Assembly: GCA_017303735.1 (NCBI GenBank)
Contig: JAFLCF010000033.1
Span: forward strand, 1 to 30,130
From: Anaerolineae bacterium
GTDB lineage: Bacteria > Chloroflexota > Anaerolineae > Anaerolineales > Villigracilaceae
Length of the DNA: 30,130 nt
Direction of reading: 5' to 3'
Of this stretch, positions 1-6,249 are shown piece after piece. The notes below the pieces were generated by a model, which did not search any database, was not told the DNA's origin, and saw only the letters and a list, made by a program, of their open reading frames with translations. Numbering within the stretch: position 1 is the first letter of the stretch; every line of letters begins with the position of its first letter. The position numbers were made by a program, and so were the translations under genes.

Positions 1-30
1 GAAAAGGATTTAAAAATCTGCGTTTCACCT

Positions 31-95
31 GCCCTTGCGGGCGGTGCAAGGGTCAGCGTTTACACCGCACTTGCGTTCGGTGCAAGTGTCAGCGT
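31..95. repeat. Tandem pair of hairpin units with compensatory change
   Basis: Two 29-base units (31-59 and 67-95) start 36 bases apart and end in the same TCAGCGT. Each can fold: CCCTTGC/GCAAGGG in the first and CACTTGC/GCAAGTG in the second. The C-G pair of the first stem is replaced by A-T in the second, so pairing is kept although the sequence changed. The array may continue to the left of the window. Function unknown. Confidence 0.6.
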
Positions 96-115
96 CCCCT
101 TTGCTCTTAAAAACG

Positions 116-150
116 AACTCACCCGCAAAACATTAATTTTGGGGTGAGTT
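116..150. repeat. Inverted repeat, AACTCACCC arms
   Basis: AACTCACCC (116-124) pairs with GGGTGAGTT (142-150) around a 17-base A/T-rich loop. It lies 50 bases downstream of the minus-strand gene ending at 201, so it could help end that transcript, but there is no clear U tract. Between it and the gene lies a short imperfect tandem of TACTTATTACTTGT (about 155-190). Confidence 0.45.
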
Positions 151-200
151 ATGTTTTACTTATTACTTGTCTACTTATTACTTGTTTGCTTGCTACTTCC

Positions 201-425
201 CTACTTCTTCAACGCATTGATCTCAGCCAGCACCTTCTTGACCATGTCTTCGGTGAGACCGGCGTCTTTGGCTTGCGGCATGGCAAGGATCTGTTTGAGG
301 GTGAAGCCTTTTGCCATTCCGATCATGGGGTTCTTGGAGATGCCCGGGATGTGCTTCTCCAGAACTTTCACGGCGCCGGTGTCTTCCAGAATGTCGCCTA
401 CGGTGGTATCCATTGTGTATGCCAT
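201..425 (-). CDS. Small conserved helical protein
   Basis: This 74-residue protein opens with TTVGDILEDTGAVKVLEKHIPG, continues with NPMIGMAKGFTLKQI and ends in a basic helix. The pattern (a short helix, a VLEKH-P-G turn, an NPMIGMAKG-TL-Q-I segment) is one I associate with a small domain found alone or at the C-terminus of secreted bacterial hydrolases. It loosely resembles DUF1858 at its start, but I cannot name the family firmly. There is no signal peptide or membrane segment, so it is probably cytoplasmic. AAGGAG stands a few bases upstream of the ATG, supporting this start. It is followed by T-rich sequence and an inverted repeat. No catalytic residues are apparent. Confidence 0.75.
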   Translation of the reverse strand: MAYTMDTTVGDILEDTGAVKVLEKHIPGISKNPMIGMAKGFTLKQILAMPQAKDAGLTEDMVKKVLAEINALKK

Positions 426-515
426 TTTATGCTCCTTGGTTGGGTGGGTGTGAAACGCTTCACACGGTCTCTTATTATAAACAGTTGGTTGAAATAAATC
501 TTATGAACTTTCTCT

Positions 516-546
516 GCTCTAGTGAGGGCTTAGCCCTCACCAGAGC
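516..546. repeat. 31-bp palindrome, GGGCTTAGCCC core
   Basis: GCTCTAGTGAGGGCT (516-530) and AGCCCTCACCAGAGC (532-546) form 15-base arms with one mismatch around a single central base. The layout matches the palindrome at 11886-11916, and the GGGCT-A-AGCCC core recurs near 13408. It lies 9 bases beyond the stop of the VF530 gene, but no U tract follows on either strand, so it is listed as a repeat rather than a terminator. Confidence 0.65.
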
Positions 547-555
547 CAAAAGGAT

Positions 556-780
556 TTACTTGCTCACAGACTGCAAGTACAACTCTTCCACTTTTTTGCG
601 CGCCCATGCGGTTTGACGTAGAAACTTGAGGCTCGATTTGATGCTTGGGTCATTCGTAAAGCATTTGATCGGGATGCGTTTACCCAGTTCTTCCCAGCCG
701 TATTGACTGACCAACTGGGTAACTATCATTTCAAGCGTAATACCGTGCAGGGGATTCTTGGGTTGGGAAGTTTCTGTCAT
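556..780 (-). CDS. VF530 family (DUF2132) small protein
   Basis: The 74-residue product matches the whole VF530/DUF2132 pattern: NPLHGITLE near the N-terminus, a TQLV-YGWEELG segment, [19 protein letters not shown] in the middle and a [13 protein letters not shown] end. Members are small single-domain proteins for which DNA binding has been suggested; their cellular role is unclear. The ATG at 780 is chosen because it aligns with the family start and has AAGGAT upstream; a TTG two codons earlier is also open. A second, truncated copy of the same family lies at about 2126-2218, so this appears to be the surviving paralogue. Confidence 0.85.
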   Translation of the reverse strand: MTETSQPKNPLHGITLEMIVTQLVSQYGWEELGKRIPIKCFTNDPSIKSSLKFLRQTAWARKKVEELYLQSVSK

Positions 781-974
781 AAGCAATCATCCTTCAATCA
801 TAAAAAGAATAAATACAAGCAATGCTTTCATAGGTCAACTCCCTATTAATCATACCCGTTATCTTGTAGAGATGCTGCAAGTCAGACGATGCCTGAACAG
901 GAATACAATCACTCAATGGCATGACCATATGCGGGTACAATCACAAAAGGCTCATCTTTAGGAAGGATAACAAA

Positions 975-2141
975 ATGAGAAAAAACATCATAATGACCCT
1001 GCTAGTAGCTAGCCTTCTATCGGCTTGCGGCATTAACCCGTTCATCCCCACGCCTACGACTACATTCACTGCCACCCTGGCACCCCCAACGATTCTGCCA
1101 ACGACTACAGCCACGTTCACCCCCACAGCCACACCCACCCTCACACCCACTCAAACCCCGATTCCCTCGCCAACCCTTGAGGTTCCACCGTTGGATACTG
1201 CCATCCCTGTTCCGCCGGGTGTCTTTGATCTTCGCGAGGGATTCTTCTCAAGTGAGGGCATCGACTCGCTCCTCTTCATGCATCAAACCATTTTTCTGGA
1301 TGATCTGCGTGATTTTTATATAACCGAATTAACCAACCGCGGCTGGACCTGGGTCTATACCGAAGAAGGCTCATCCCATATCCCTGCAACAGGGGCGCGG
1401 CTCTTGATTCTCGAATTCAAGAAAGACGGACAAAAACTGGGCATATTGGCATACGGATCTGAAGAAGGCGGCGCGCTCGTCTCTGCGGCGGTCGGCTTTA
1501 GCGGATATTTTCAGTTCGGAGCTCTGGTAATTAGTTCAGTAGATGGCACGGTTTCTTCACCATCACCCGAAGAGATTCAACCAGCTTCCATGAAATTCTC
1601 CTCGCCATTCCTGAGTTTCAACCATCCATCCCATTGGGTGGCACAAGACCGACTCATGCAAAGATTTTATGGCGACGATAATAGTACCTACCTACTTGAA
1701 GGGGAAACGACCTGCTCGGTCGAATTTGACCCCTGTCTGGTTGCTTTTGCCAATTTATCGAACAGCCATTTCGATGTGCCTGTTTCCATCCGCCTCTGGT
1801 CTGACCTCGCCGGATTGACCCTCGAAGAAGCAGATGCCCTACGCTGGCAGCAATTAAATTCCCCTTCCAATCCGTATCGCTTCCCCGAAGATGTAGCAGT
1901 GCCGGGTTCGTTGACATCGCTCGAAACCCGCAATTTTACGCTTGTAGATGGCACACCCGCCCTTCAACGCATCTATCAATGGAAGCAGCTTAAATTTAGC
2001 GGCATCATGATCGGCACATACACCCTTTTTTCAACCCCAAGCGGTTATATCGAATTCCACACCGACTACCGCAGCGATGAATGGGACTTTATGAAGCCGC
2101 TCATTGAACAAGTCAACGCCAGCATGTCTGCCCAGCCGTAG
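975..2141 (+). CDS. Secreted lipoprotein with Thr/Pro-rich linker
   Basis: The 388-residue protein starts [19 protein letters not shown]: a basic N-terminus, a hydrophobic stretch and an LSAC lipobox, so it should be lipidated on the Cys and exported. About 50 residues of Thr/Pro-rich repeats (TPTPT-like) follow, a typical extracellular linker in Chloroflexota, and then a roughly 300-residue globular part that I do not recognise. GGAAGGA at 961-967 stands just upstream of the ATG, which is preferred to an in-frame ATG 18 codons earlier. The final codons (SAQP and stop) lie on DNA that reads as a VF530 fragment on the other strand, so the C-terminus may have been altered by a rearrangement. 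Ligand and role unknown. Confidence 0.8.
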   Translation: MRKNIIMTLLVASLLSACGINPFIPTPTTTFTATLAPPTILPTTTATFTPTATPTLTPTQTPIPSPTLEVPPLDTAIPVPPGVFDLREGFFSSEGIDSLLFMHQTIFLDDLRDFYITELTNRGWTWVYTEEGSSHIPATGARLLILEFKKDGQKLGILAYGSEEGGALVSAAVGFSGYFQFGALVISSVDGTVSSPSPEEIQPASMKFSSPFLSFNHPSHWVAQDRLMQRFYGDDNSTYLLEGETTCSVEFDPCLVAFANLSNSHFDVPVSIRLWSDLAGLTLEEADALRWQQLNSPSNPYRFPEDVAVPGSLTSLETRNFTLVDGTPALQRIYQWKQLKFSGIMIGTYTLFSTPSGYIEFHTDYRSDEWDFMKPLIEQVNASMSAQP

Positions 2142-2218
2142 CGTTCTACCAATTGGGTGACGATGGTTTCGAGGGTGATGCCGTGCAGGGGATTGTTCGG
2201 TTGCGGGGAATCTGTCAT
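2126..2218 (-). pseudogene. Truncated VF530 (DUF2132) gene, 5' part only
   Basis: From an ATG at 2218, with AGGAG upstream, this strand reads [20 protein letters not shown], then [12 protein letters not shown]. This is about 30 residues clearly homologous to the N-terminal part of the intact VF530 gene at 556-780. After YGWADM the reading frame runs into the antisense of the lipoprotein gene and resemblance stops; the conserved [15 protein letters not shown] half is missing in all frames. It would have been the last gene of the minus-strand run 3356-2244. It looks like a gene cut by a recombination that joined it tail to tail to the lipoprotein gene. Confidence 0.7.
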
Positions 2219-2243
2219 GGGTGGCTCCTGCCGCTTGTGACCA

Positions 2244-2552
2244 CTACAGCTCACCCGTAGGGAAAAGAGCCGCCCAGGCGCGTTCATCACCTGCCAGCAA
2301 TTGCAGACCGGCGCGGGTGGGCGTGTCACATTCCTGGGCGTCTAACGCGCGGGCTAGCTCGCTGCAAGCCGGGGAAAAATAAGCGATCACTTCACAATGC
2401 AATCGTCCTTCGGATTCTGAGCGGGTAAAGACCGCCATCTGCGGCGGACTGCCCGCTGCGAGGAAGTGTTGCCGAAACAAGGCTTCGATTTCATCAGCAG
2501 GGATTGCCGCTGTGATCCCGTCGCCAAGGCTGAGCGTATGCCAATCGTTCAT
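2244..2552 (-). CDS. Hypothetical protein, 102 aa
   Basis: The product begins [20 protein letters not shown] and is a small acidic soluble protein, with no signal peptide or membrane segment. I do not recognise a family. The ATG at 2552 is chosen because the upstream open frame is the antisense of its neighbour and looks non-native; AAGG stands about 12 bases upstream. It lies 26 bases after the DUF7662-like gene and 25 bases before the truncated VF530 copy, so the three probably shared a transcript. Two Cys ([13 protein letters not shown]) and a Trp-rich end are the only visible landmarks. No function can be assigned. Confidence 0.65.
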   Translation of the reverse strand: MNDWHTLSLGDGITAAIPADEIEALFRQHFLAAGSPPQMAVFTRSESEGRLHCEVIAYFSPACSELARALDAQECDTPTRAGLQLLAGDERAWAALFPTGEL

Positions 2553-2578
2553 GGGGTATTGCCTTTCTGTGCCATAGA

Positions 2579-2833
2579 TCATGCCCGCGCCAGAACCACG
2601 CGCCTCTTGCGGACATCCACCTTCGCGATCTTCCAACCTGCATTTGCCCACGCCCGCAAGTTGACGTGGTTGCCTTCTTTCTCGTGCAGCCACCAGCGTT
2701 CATCTTCATACGCAGACGCGGGCAGTTTGAACTTCAATATCTCTTCGATCTGTTCAAAGGAAAGGCGCACTTCTTTTTTGCTCTTCAGAAGCGTCAGAAG
2801 GTAGGTTTCAAGCGGAGCATATTTGCCAGGCAT
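2579..2833 (-). CDS. DUF7662-like small protein
   Basis: The 84-residue product starts MPGKYAPLETYLLTLLKSKK and contains LSFEQIEEILKFKLPASAYE, a WWLHEKEG stretch and a RAWANAGWKIAKVD end. This order (KY-PLE-YL, F-IE-IL-LP-SA, WW, A-W--AGW) is the signature I know for DUF7662, a small domain of unknown function found alone or with mobile and defence genes. It is soluble and probably cytoplasmic. The gene is the middle member of a tight minus-strand run, 22 bases after the 166-residue gene and 26 bases before the 102-residue gene. Confidence 0.75.
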   Translation of the reverse strand: MPGKYAPLETYLLTLLKSKKEVRLSFEQIEEILKFKLPASAYEDERWWLHEKEGNHVNLRAWANAGWKIAKVDVRKRRVVLARA

Positions 2834-2855
2834 AATTATTTCTCTTGCCTCACAT

Positions 2856-3356
2856 CTATTCGGCAGACAAGCTCTGGCTTAACCACAAAGCCGCCAACAA
2901 ATAATGATCGGACTCGGGCTTACTCTTCTGCGCGGACAAGTCCGTAGCGAGTTTATCGAACTCGGGCGTATCTTCGCCTTGCACAAAGCCATAACGTGCC
3001 TGCTGCCAGCCCCAGCTCTCAGGGACGGGGATATTCGCCTCGCGCGCCGCCTTCGCCAGGGACTCGATCAGCTCGTGTTGTTTCTCTGCCCATAAACAAA
3101 TGACCGCTTCAGCCACATGTTCGTTGACCTTGAACTCTTTCACCACTTGTATCTTTGCCATCTGCGCTGGAATGCTTTGAAAGGACCGAAAGCCATTCAC
3201 TTGAATCGTCTTCTTGAACACATCCAAGGCAAATTTATTGAGTTCCGGCGACGCCTTGGGGTAGTGACCCAGCGCCTCCGCCACCACCAGTTGACGATAC
3301 TCATCGTCCATCATTTCGTTGACTTCGATCCACGGTAGTACATTTGCTTCTGTCAT
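2856..3356 (-). CDS. Hypothetical protein, 166 aa
   Basis: A soluble, mostly helical protein opening MTEANVLPWIEVNEMMDDEY. AAAGGAGAAGCA stands directly before the ATG, giving a convincing start. It is the first gene of the minus-strand run 3356-2244. The C-terminal half (EDTPEFDKLATDLSAQKSKP) is charged and helical; no membrane segment, signal peptide or catalytic motif is visible. I do not recognise the family. Codon use resembles the housekeeping genes rather than the A+T-rich island beginning about 250 bases upstream of its start. Confidence 0.7.
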   Translation of the reverse strand: MTEANVLPWIEVNEMMDDEYRQLVVAEALGHYPKASPELNKFALDVFKKTIQVNGFRSFQSIPAQMAKIQVVKEFKVNEHVAEAVICLWAEKQHELIESLAKAAREANIPVPESWGWQQARYGFVQGEDTPEFDKLATDLSAQKSKPESDHYLLAALWLSQSLSAE

Positions 3357-3394
3357 TGCTTCTCCTTTGAATTTAAAAGTCTACCTCTCCCCGA

Positions 3395-3414
3395 CCCTCC
3401 CCTAAAGGGGAGGG
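3395..3414. repeat. CCCTCCCCT/AGGGGAGGG palindrome
   Basis: CCCTCCCCT (3395-3403) pairs with AGGGGAGGG (3406-3414) over a two-base centre. Just before it, 3373-3390 is an 18-base sequence identical to 9409-9426, which is the 3' end and stop of the RAYT transposase gene. This suggests a repeat or a remnant shared by the two edges of the island. Confidence 0.55.
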
Positions 3415-3430
3415 AGAACCCCACGCCCTT

Positions 3431-3519
3431 CCTCCTCCAAATACGACAATGAAAGACTTACAGAATTTTCCAAACTCTAACTCGTCGTATTTGGGGGAGG
3501 TGCCGAAGGCGGAGGGGGC
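3431..3519. repeat. Long-arm palindromic repeat, AAATACGAC family
   Basis: CCTCCTCCAAATACGAC (3431-3447) faces GTCGTATTTGGGGGAGG (3484-3500) with one mismatch over a 36-base loop, followed by a GCCGAAGGC mini-hairpin and a GGAGGGGG end. The same arrangement with a 9-base loop occurs at 26847-26917, and a half copy at 29891-29927. This copy ends exactly where the hsdS fragment at 3520 begins, so it appears to have landed in, or recombined with, that gene. Confidence 0.7.
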
Positions 3520-3609
3520 TTAGACCTTCGCCTGCAACACATCCAGATAGGCGACAATGCGCCGCTGTTGAATGGGCAACTGAAATGGGTGTATGGCATT
3601 TTTGTTCAT
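3520..3609 (-). pseudogene. hsdS fragment 1 (type I R-M specificity subunit)
   Basis: The 29-codon frame reads PFQLPIQQRRIVAYLDVLQA in its second half, which matches the conserved C-terminal element of type I restriction specificity subunits (PLPP-EQRRIVAYLD-LQAKV). The match stops after AKV, where the palindromic repeat at 3431-3519 supplies the stop codon. The target recognition domains and the real C-terminus are missing, so this is a remnant. About 40 bases are nearly identical to fragment 2 at 4194-4346. Confidence 0.75.
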
Positions 3610-3613
3610 AGTT

Positions 3614-4174
3614 TCAATGTTGCTTATTAGTTTCTAATTGCCTACAGTCACACATAACAGAGCTTTCCCAGACAGTTGTTGTCGTATCTAATTTTTTGCT
3701 CTTTGTCTTTCCAGTGTCGAGTACAAGAAGCCAATGAATCAAGTATATTTTTCCAGTTTCTAAGACATAATGTTCTTGAATTTTCCAAGCTACGTTTGGC
3801 TCAAATTTATAATTAGAGTAATTTCTAAACAAGCGAGTTTTGTAAAGAGGTTTTTCAAGATCTAAAGTGTTAATATGACCAATCGATTGATCAGTTGACA
3901 TAGCATAAATCATTATTTTCGATAAATTCACATCAATATTTACATGATACGGGCTTTTGTTATTCCATATTCCTTCAACCGTAAGTATTGTTTTCTCTTT
4001 CCCAAGCTCAATAGAGCTTACACTGATAGTTCCTTCCAAAGCTGGGACTTCTTTGTTTGCCTTTTGTTTTTCCATCGTTATCCAATTAAAGAAAACCCAT
4101 ATGCCTCCAATGATAATTGATAAAGAAGGCAACCAATCTCTGATGAAATCCAAAATTGAGTTAATGCTACTCAT
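3614..4174 (-). CDS. Small membrane-anchored protein of unknown function
   Basis: This 186-residue protein has one likely membrane segment near the N-terminus (about residues 17-32, LSIIIGGIWVFFNW). A roughly 150-residue soluble domain rich in beta-type sequence follows (GTISVSSIELGKEKTILTVEG, KIYLIHWLLVLDTG), ending in a Cys-containing tail. The gene is A+T-rich like the island to its right and lies between two hsdS remnants, which suggests it arrived by transfer. I do not recognise the family. Single-pass proteins with a small C-terminal domain are common in defence islands, but nothing here proves such a role. Confidence 0.65.
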   Translation of the reverse strand: MSSINSILDFIRDWLPSLSIIIGGIWVFFNWITMEKQKANKEVPALEGTISVSSIELGKEKTILTVEGIWNNKSPYHVNIDVNLSKIMIYAMSTDQSIGHINTLDLEKPLYKTRLFRNYSNYKFEPNVAWKIQEHYVLETGKIYLIHWLLVLDTGKTKSKKLDTTTTVWESSVMCDCRQLETNKQH

Positions 4175-4193
4175 TTACACCTTCCTTAATTTT

Positions 4194-4346
4194 TCACAAC
4201 TCTCCCTTGAACGCTTTATCTAATACGCTCGCCATCAGCGCGGACAACTCCTCCCCGCCCTTGACTTGCAACCCCCACAGCGCGTTGACCTTCGCCTGCA
4301 ACCCATCCAGATAAGCGACAATGCACTGCTGTTCAATATTATTCAT
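4194..4346 (-). pseudogene. hsdS fragment 2 (C-terminal tail), possibly translated
   Basis: The 50-codon frame contains EQQCIVAYLDGLQAKVNALW and ends LMASVLDKAFKGEL, the well-conserved C-terminus of HsdS (EQRRIVAYLDGLQAKV, then ELDALLPSVLDKAFKGEL). Everything upstream, including both target recognition domains, is missing. The ATG at 4346 lies three bases after the stop of the 255-residue gene, and GAAAGG overlaps that stop. A 50-residue tail peptide could therefore still be made by coupled translation, though it may simply be a remnant. Confidence 0.8.
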
Positions 4347-4349
4347 GGC

Positions 4350-5117
4350 TTACCTTTCACTCAAAAGCAACATTTCACAACCAATAAACGTCCTTGCCAG
4401 ATAAGCAGCCTGCAAAATTGGTCGTCTATCAGCAATCAAGTTTTCTCTGGATAATCCTTTCCAAAATCCTTGTCCAATAGCATGTGAAATAACTTCAATA
4501 ACTTCATCACGAATATTTAGTTCATCGTTTTGTGTCATTTCTTTCTTTTTTTCTTTCACTTCCTCCCTTACCTTGTGAACAAAGTATTTAGAGCCAATTT
4601 TTTCTACATTCAACCTCTTTGGCTCTTTTGAGTAAAAGCCATGATCGTTGGCAGCATTGAAGGCAATGTAATGATCATCATAATCCGTTATAGCCCCAAT
4701 TGTAGACGGTTCGATAAAAAACGAATCTTCTATAATAGTTCGGTTTAGATATGATGTATTGAATTCCTCAGGCGTATGAAATTTTGGTGCAGCATAAAAA
4801 ACAGTATTGCCGCTTGCCTCTAATCCAAGCAACATTGGATGTTGTTGCGAACGGATTAAAGAACGAATATGCATTCGAAAGTAGGGCAACCCAAAGTTCA
4901 CCGCTTCTAATGCATTATCCCTTACCATACAATCAGACAACTTGAACTGAAGAAAAAGCACGCTTCCTGAATATTGTATTTGTACATCATACCCGCCACC
5001 TTGCTGTCCTTCTTGTCGCAAAGAGGGAAAGATTGGAGCAGCGGATAAATCTCCTAATCCAGAAAAAGCTTCTGTTAAAGCATAACCGTATGAAAATTCA
5101 GAAATTGATGGTCTCAT
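4350..5117 (-). CDS. Putative PD-(D/E)XK-like nuclease of the HerA/NurA island
   Basis: A 255-residue soluble protein starting MRPSISEFSYGYALTEAFSG. Residues 40-60 read GGGYDVQIQYSGSVLFLQFK, with Asp44 and a beta-strand Gln57-x-Lys59. This spacing resembles the core of PD-(D/E)XK nucleases with Q in place of E. The MRPS-SEFSYGYALT start, the YFRMHI block and the YAAPKFHTPEEFN block look family-conserved, and I believe similar proteins are widespread hypothetical proteins, but no function is known to me. It is the last gene of the four-gene operon, 52 bases after the DUF4338 gene. The nuclease call is an inference from one motif. Confidence 0.6.
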   Translation of the reverse strand: MRPSISEFSYGYALTEAFSGLGDLSAAPIFPSLRQEGQQGGGYDVQIQYSGSVLFLQFKLSDCMVRDNALEAVNFGLPYFRMHIRSLIRSQQHPMLLGLEASGNTVFYAAPKFHTPEEFNTSYLNRTIIEDSFFIEPSTIGAITDYDDHYIAFNAANDHGFYSKEPKRLNVEKIGSKYFVHKVREEVKEKKKEMTQNDELNIRDEVIEVISHAIGQGFWKGLSRENLIADRRPILQAAYLARTFIGCEMLLLSER

Positions 5118-5169
5118 AATGCCCTATAAATACCTAGTTCAGGATAGATTGAAATAATATTCTCAAAAG

Positions 5170-6249
5170 CTAGCTGTCCTCAGCAGTTTGAATGTTCAAT
5201 AGGTTATCTTGCAATTTCGTTATTCTAGGGACAACCCATTTCTCTCTCCAATATTCAACTAGTTGGGTCTCATCGAATATCTTCCACTTAACTCTCTTTT
5301 CTTCCCCCAATAAAAATGGCTTCCAATTATCGGCGAGTACGCAACGATAATATCCTCGTTGCCACCCAATACTCATAATATCCATTGGAAGATCAAGAAT
5401 CCTTAACCCTTCACGTAAAATTCTCATTTTCCAATTTGGACCTTGTCCATATTTGTAAGTTTTGAACTTCTTTTTTGCAACAACCTTCTTTATTAATTCC
5501 CAGCTACCATTAGCTGTTATGTGAATATGGCTTTGCCCCTTTGTATAACCGATGAATTTCCAATTAAATAAACGATTGTAAATAGCAGATTTTCCAAATG
5601 CGCCAAGTGTATCAATATAAACAAGATATGGTTTTTTCTTTTTTTTAGAAATCAGAGGTGTTGTCTGACTATATTTTTTTCGAAAAGTATCTCTAATTTT
5701 TGGAAACATTAAAGTTAAGGCAACTAATTTCGAGCCAAGTATCAGGTTATAGGGAGGAACAGCTCCTAAAATATAGGCAGTCATACAATTATATAAACGA
5801 TCAAGTTTTTGCTCTTTGGTCCATCCAATAGAATGTTTATCTCTTGTTTCTAGACCAATAACAGGGTCACAAAGCCCAATTATCCCAATAAGCTTTTCAT
5901 TTTGTCTATCAAAAACAAAAAACCTTAATCTTCGACCATAACCAGTAGTTACAGGCACTGACCAAAAAGAAGTAGCATAACTCCATAATCGAGCATGTTC
6001 AGTTGAGCTATTTACCTCGACCAAATAAGGGAAAACCTTAAGAATGTCAATTTCATCTCGTGTAGCAATATACTTTTCGACCTTTACCTTGTGTCCACGA
6101 CCCAAAAGATTAGTTTGAACAGCAAGTTTTCCTTGCATTGTTCGAAAATCGCTAACGACTAATTTGTTCTCCTTCTTGTTCCAGAGAACTCCATAATCTT
6201 TCAAGTTTTTTATGATTTTTCGCCGAACTTTTTTCTTATCGTAATTCAT
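5170..6249 (-). CDS. DruA-like DUF4338 protein
   Basis: The 359-residue product carries the DUF4338 hallmarks in order: GRRLRFFVFD (about 106-114), LIGIIGLCDPVIGLETRDKH followed by SIGW (120-143), LYNCMTAYILGAVPPYNLIL (about 152-171), and YNRLFNWKFIGYTKGQ (224-239). In DruA these correspond to RDRWIGW, the NNARFLILP-NLAS block and YRAANW--VG-T-G. DUF4338 defines the DruA subunit of type I Druantia, an anti-phage system; its activity is not established. The start codon overlaps the HerA stop by four bases (ATGA), so the two are translationally coupled. DruB-E are absent, so this is not a classical Druantia locus. The gene is A+T-rich and looks acquired. Confidence 0.8.
   Translation of the reverse strand: MNYDKKKVRRKIIKNLKDYGVLWNKKENKLVVSDFRTMQGKLAVQTNLLGRGHKVKVEKYIATRDEIDILKVFPYLVEVNSSTEHARLWSYATSFWSVPVTTGYGRRLRFFVFDRQNEKLIGIIGLCDPVIGLETRDKHSIGWTKEQKLDRLYNCMTAYILGAVPPYNLILGSKLVALTLMFPKIRDTFRKKYSQTTPLISKKKKKPYLVYIDTLGAFGKSAIYNRLFNWKFIGYTKGQSHIHITANGSWELIKKVVAKKKFKTYKYGQGPNWKMRILREGLRILDLPMDIMSIGWQRGYYRCVLADNWKPFLLGEEKRVKWKIFDETQLVEYWREKWVVPRITKLQDNLLNIQTAEDS

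Noticed and set aside
31..95. Two repeated hairpin units as the end of a CRISPR array
   Set aside because: Only two units, separated by 7 bases rather than by 25-40 base spacers, and no cas genes anywhere in the window.
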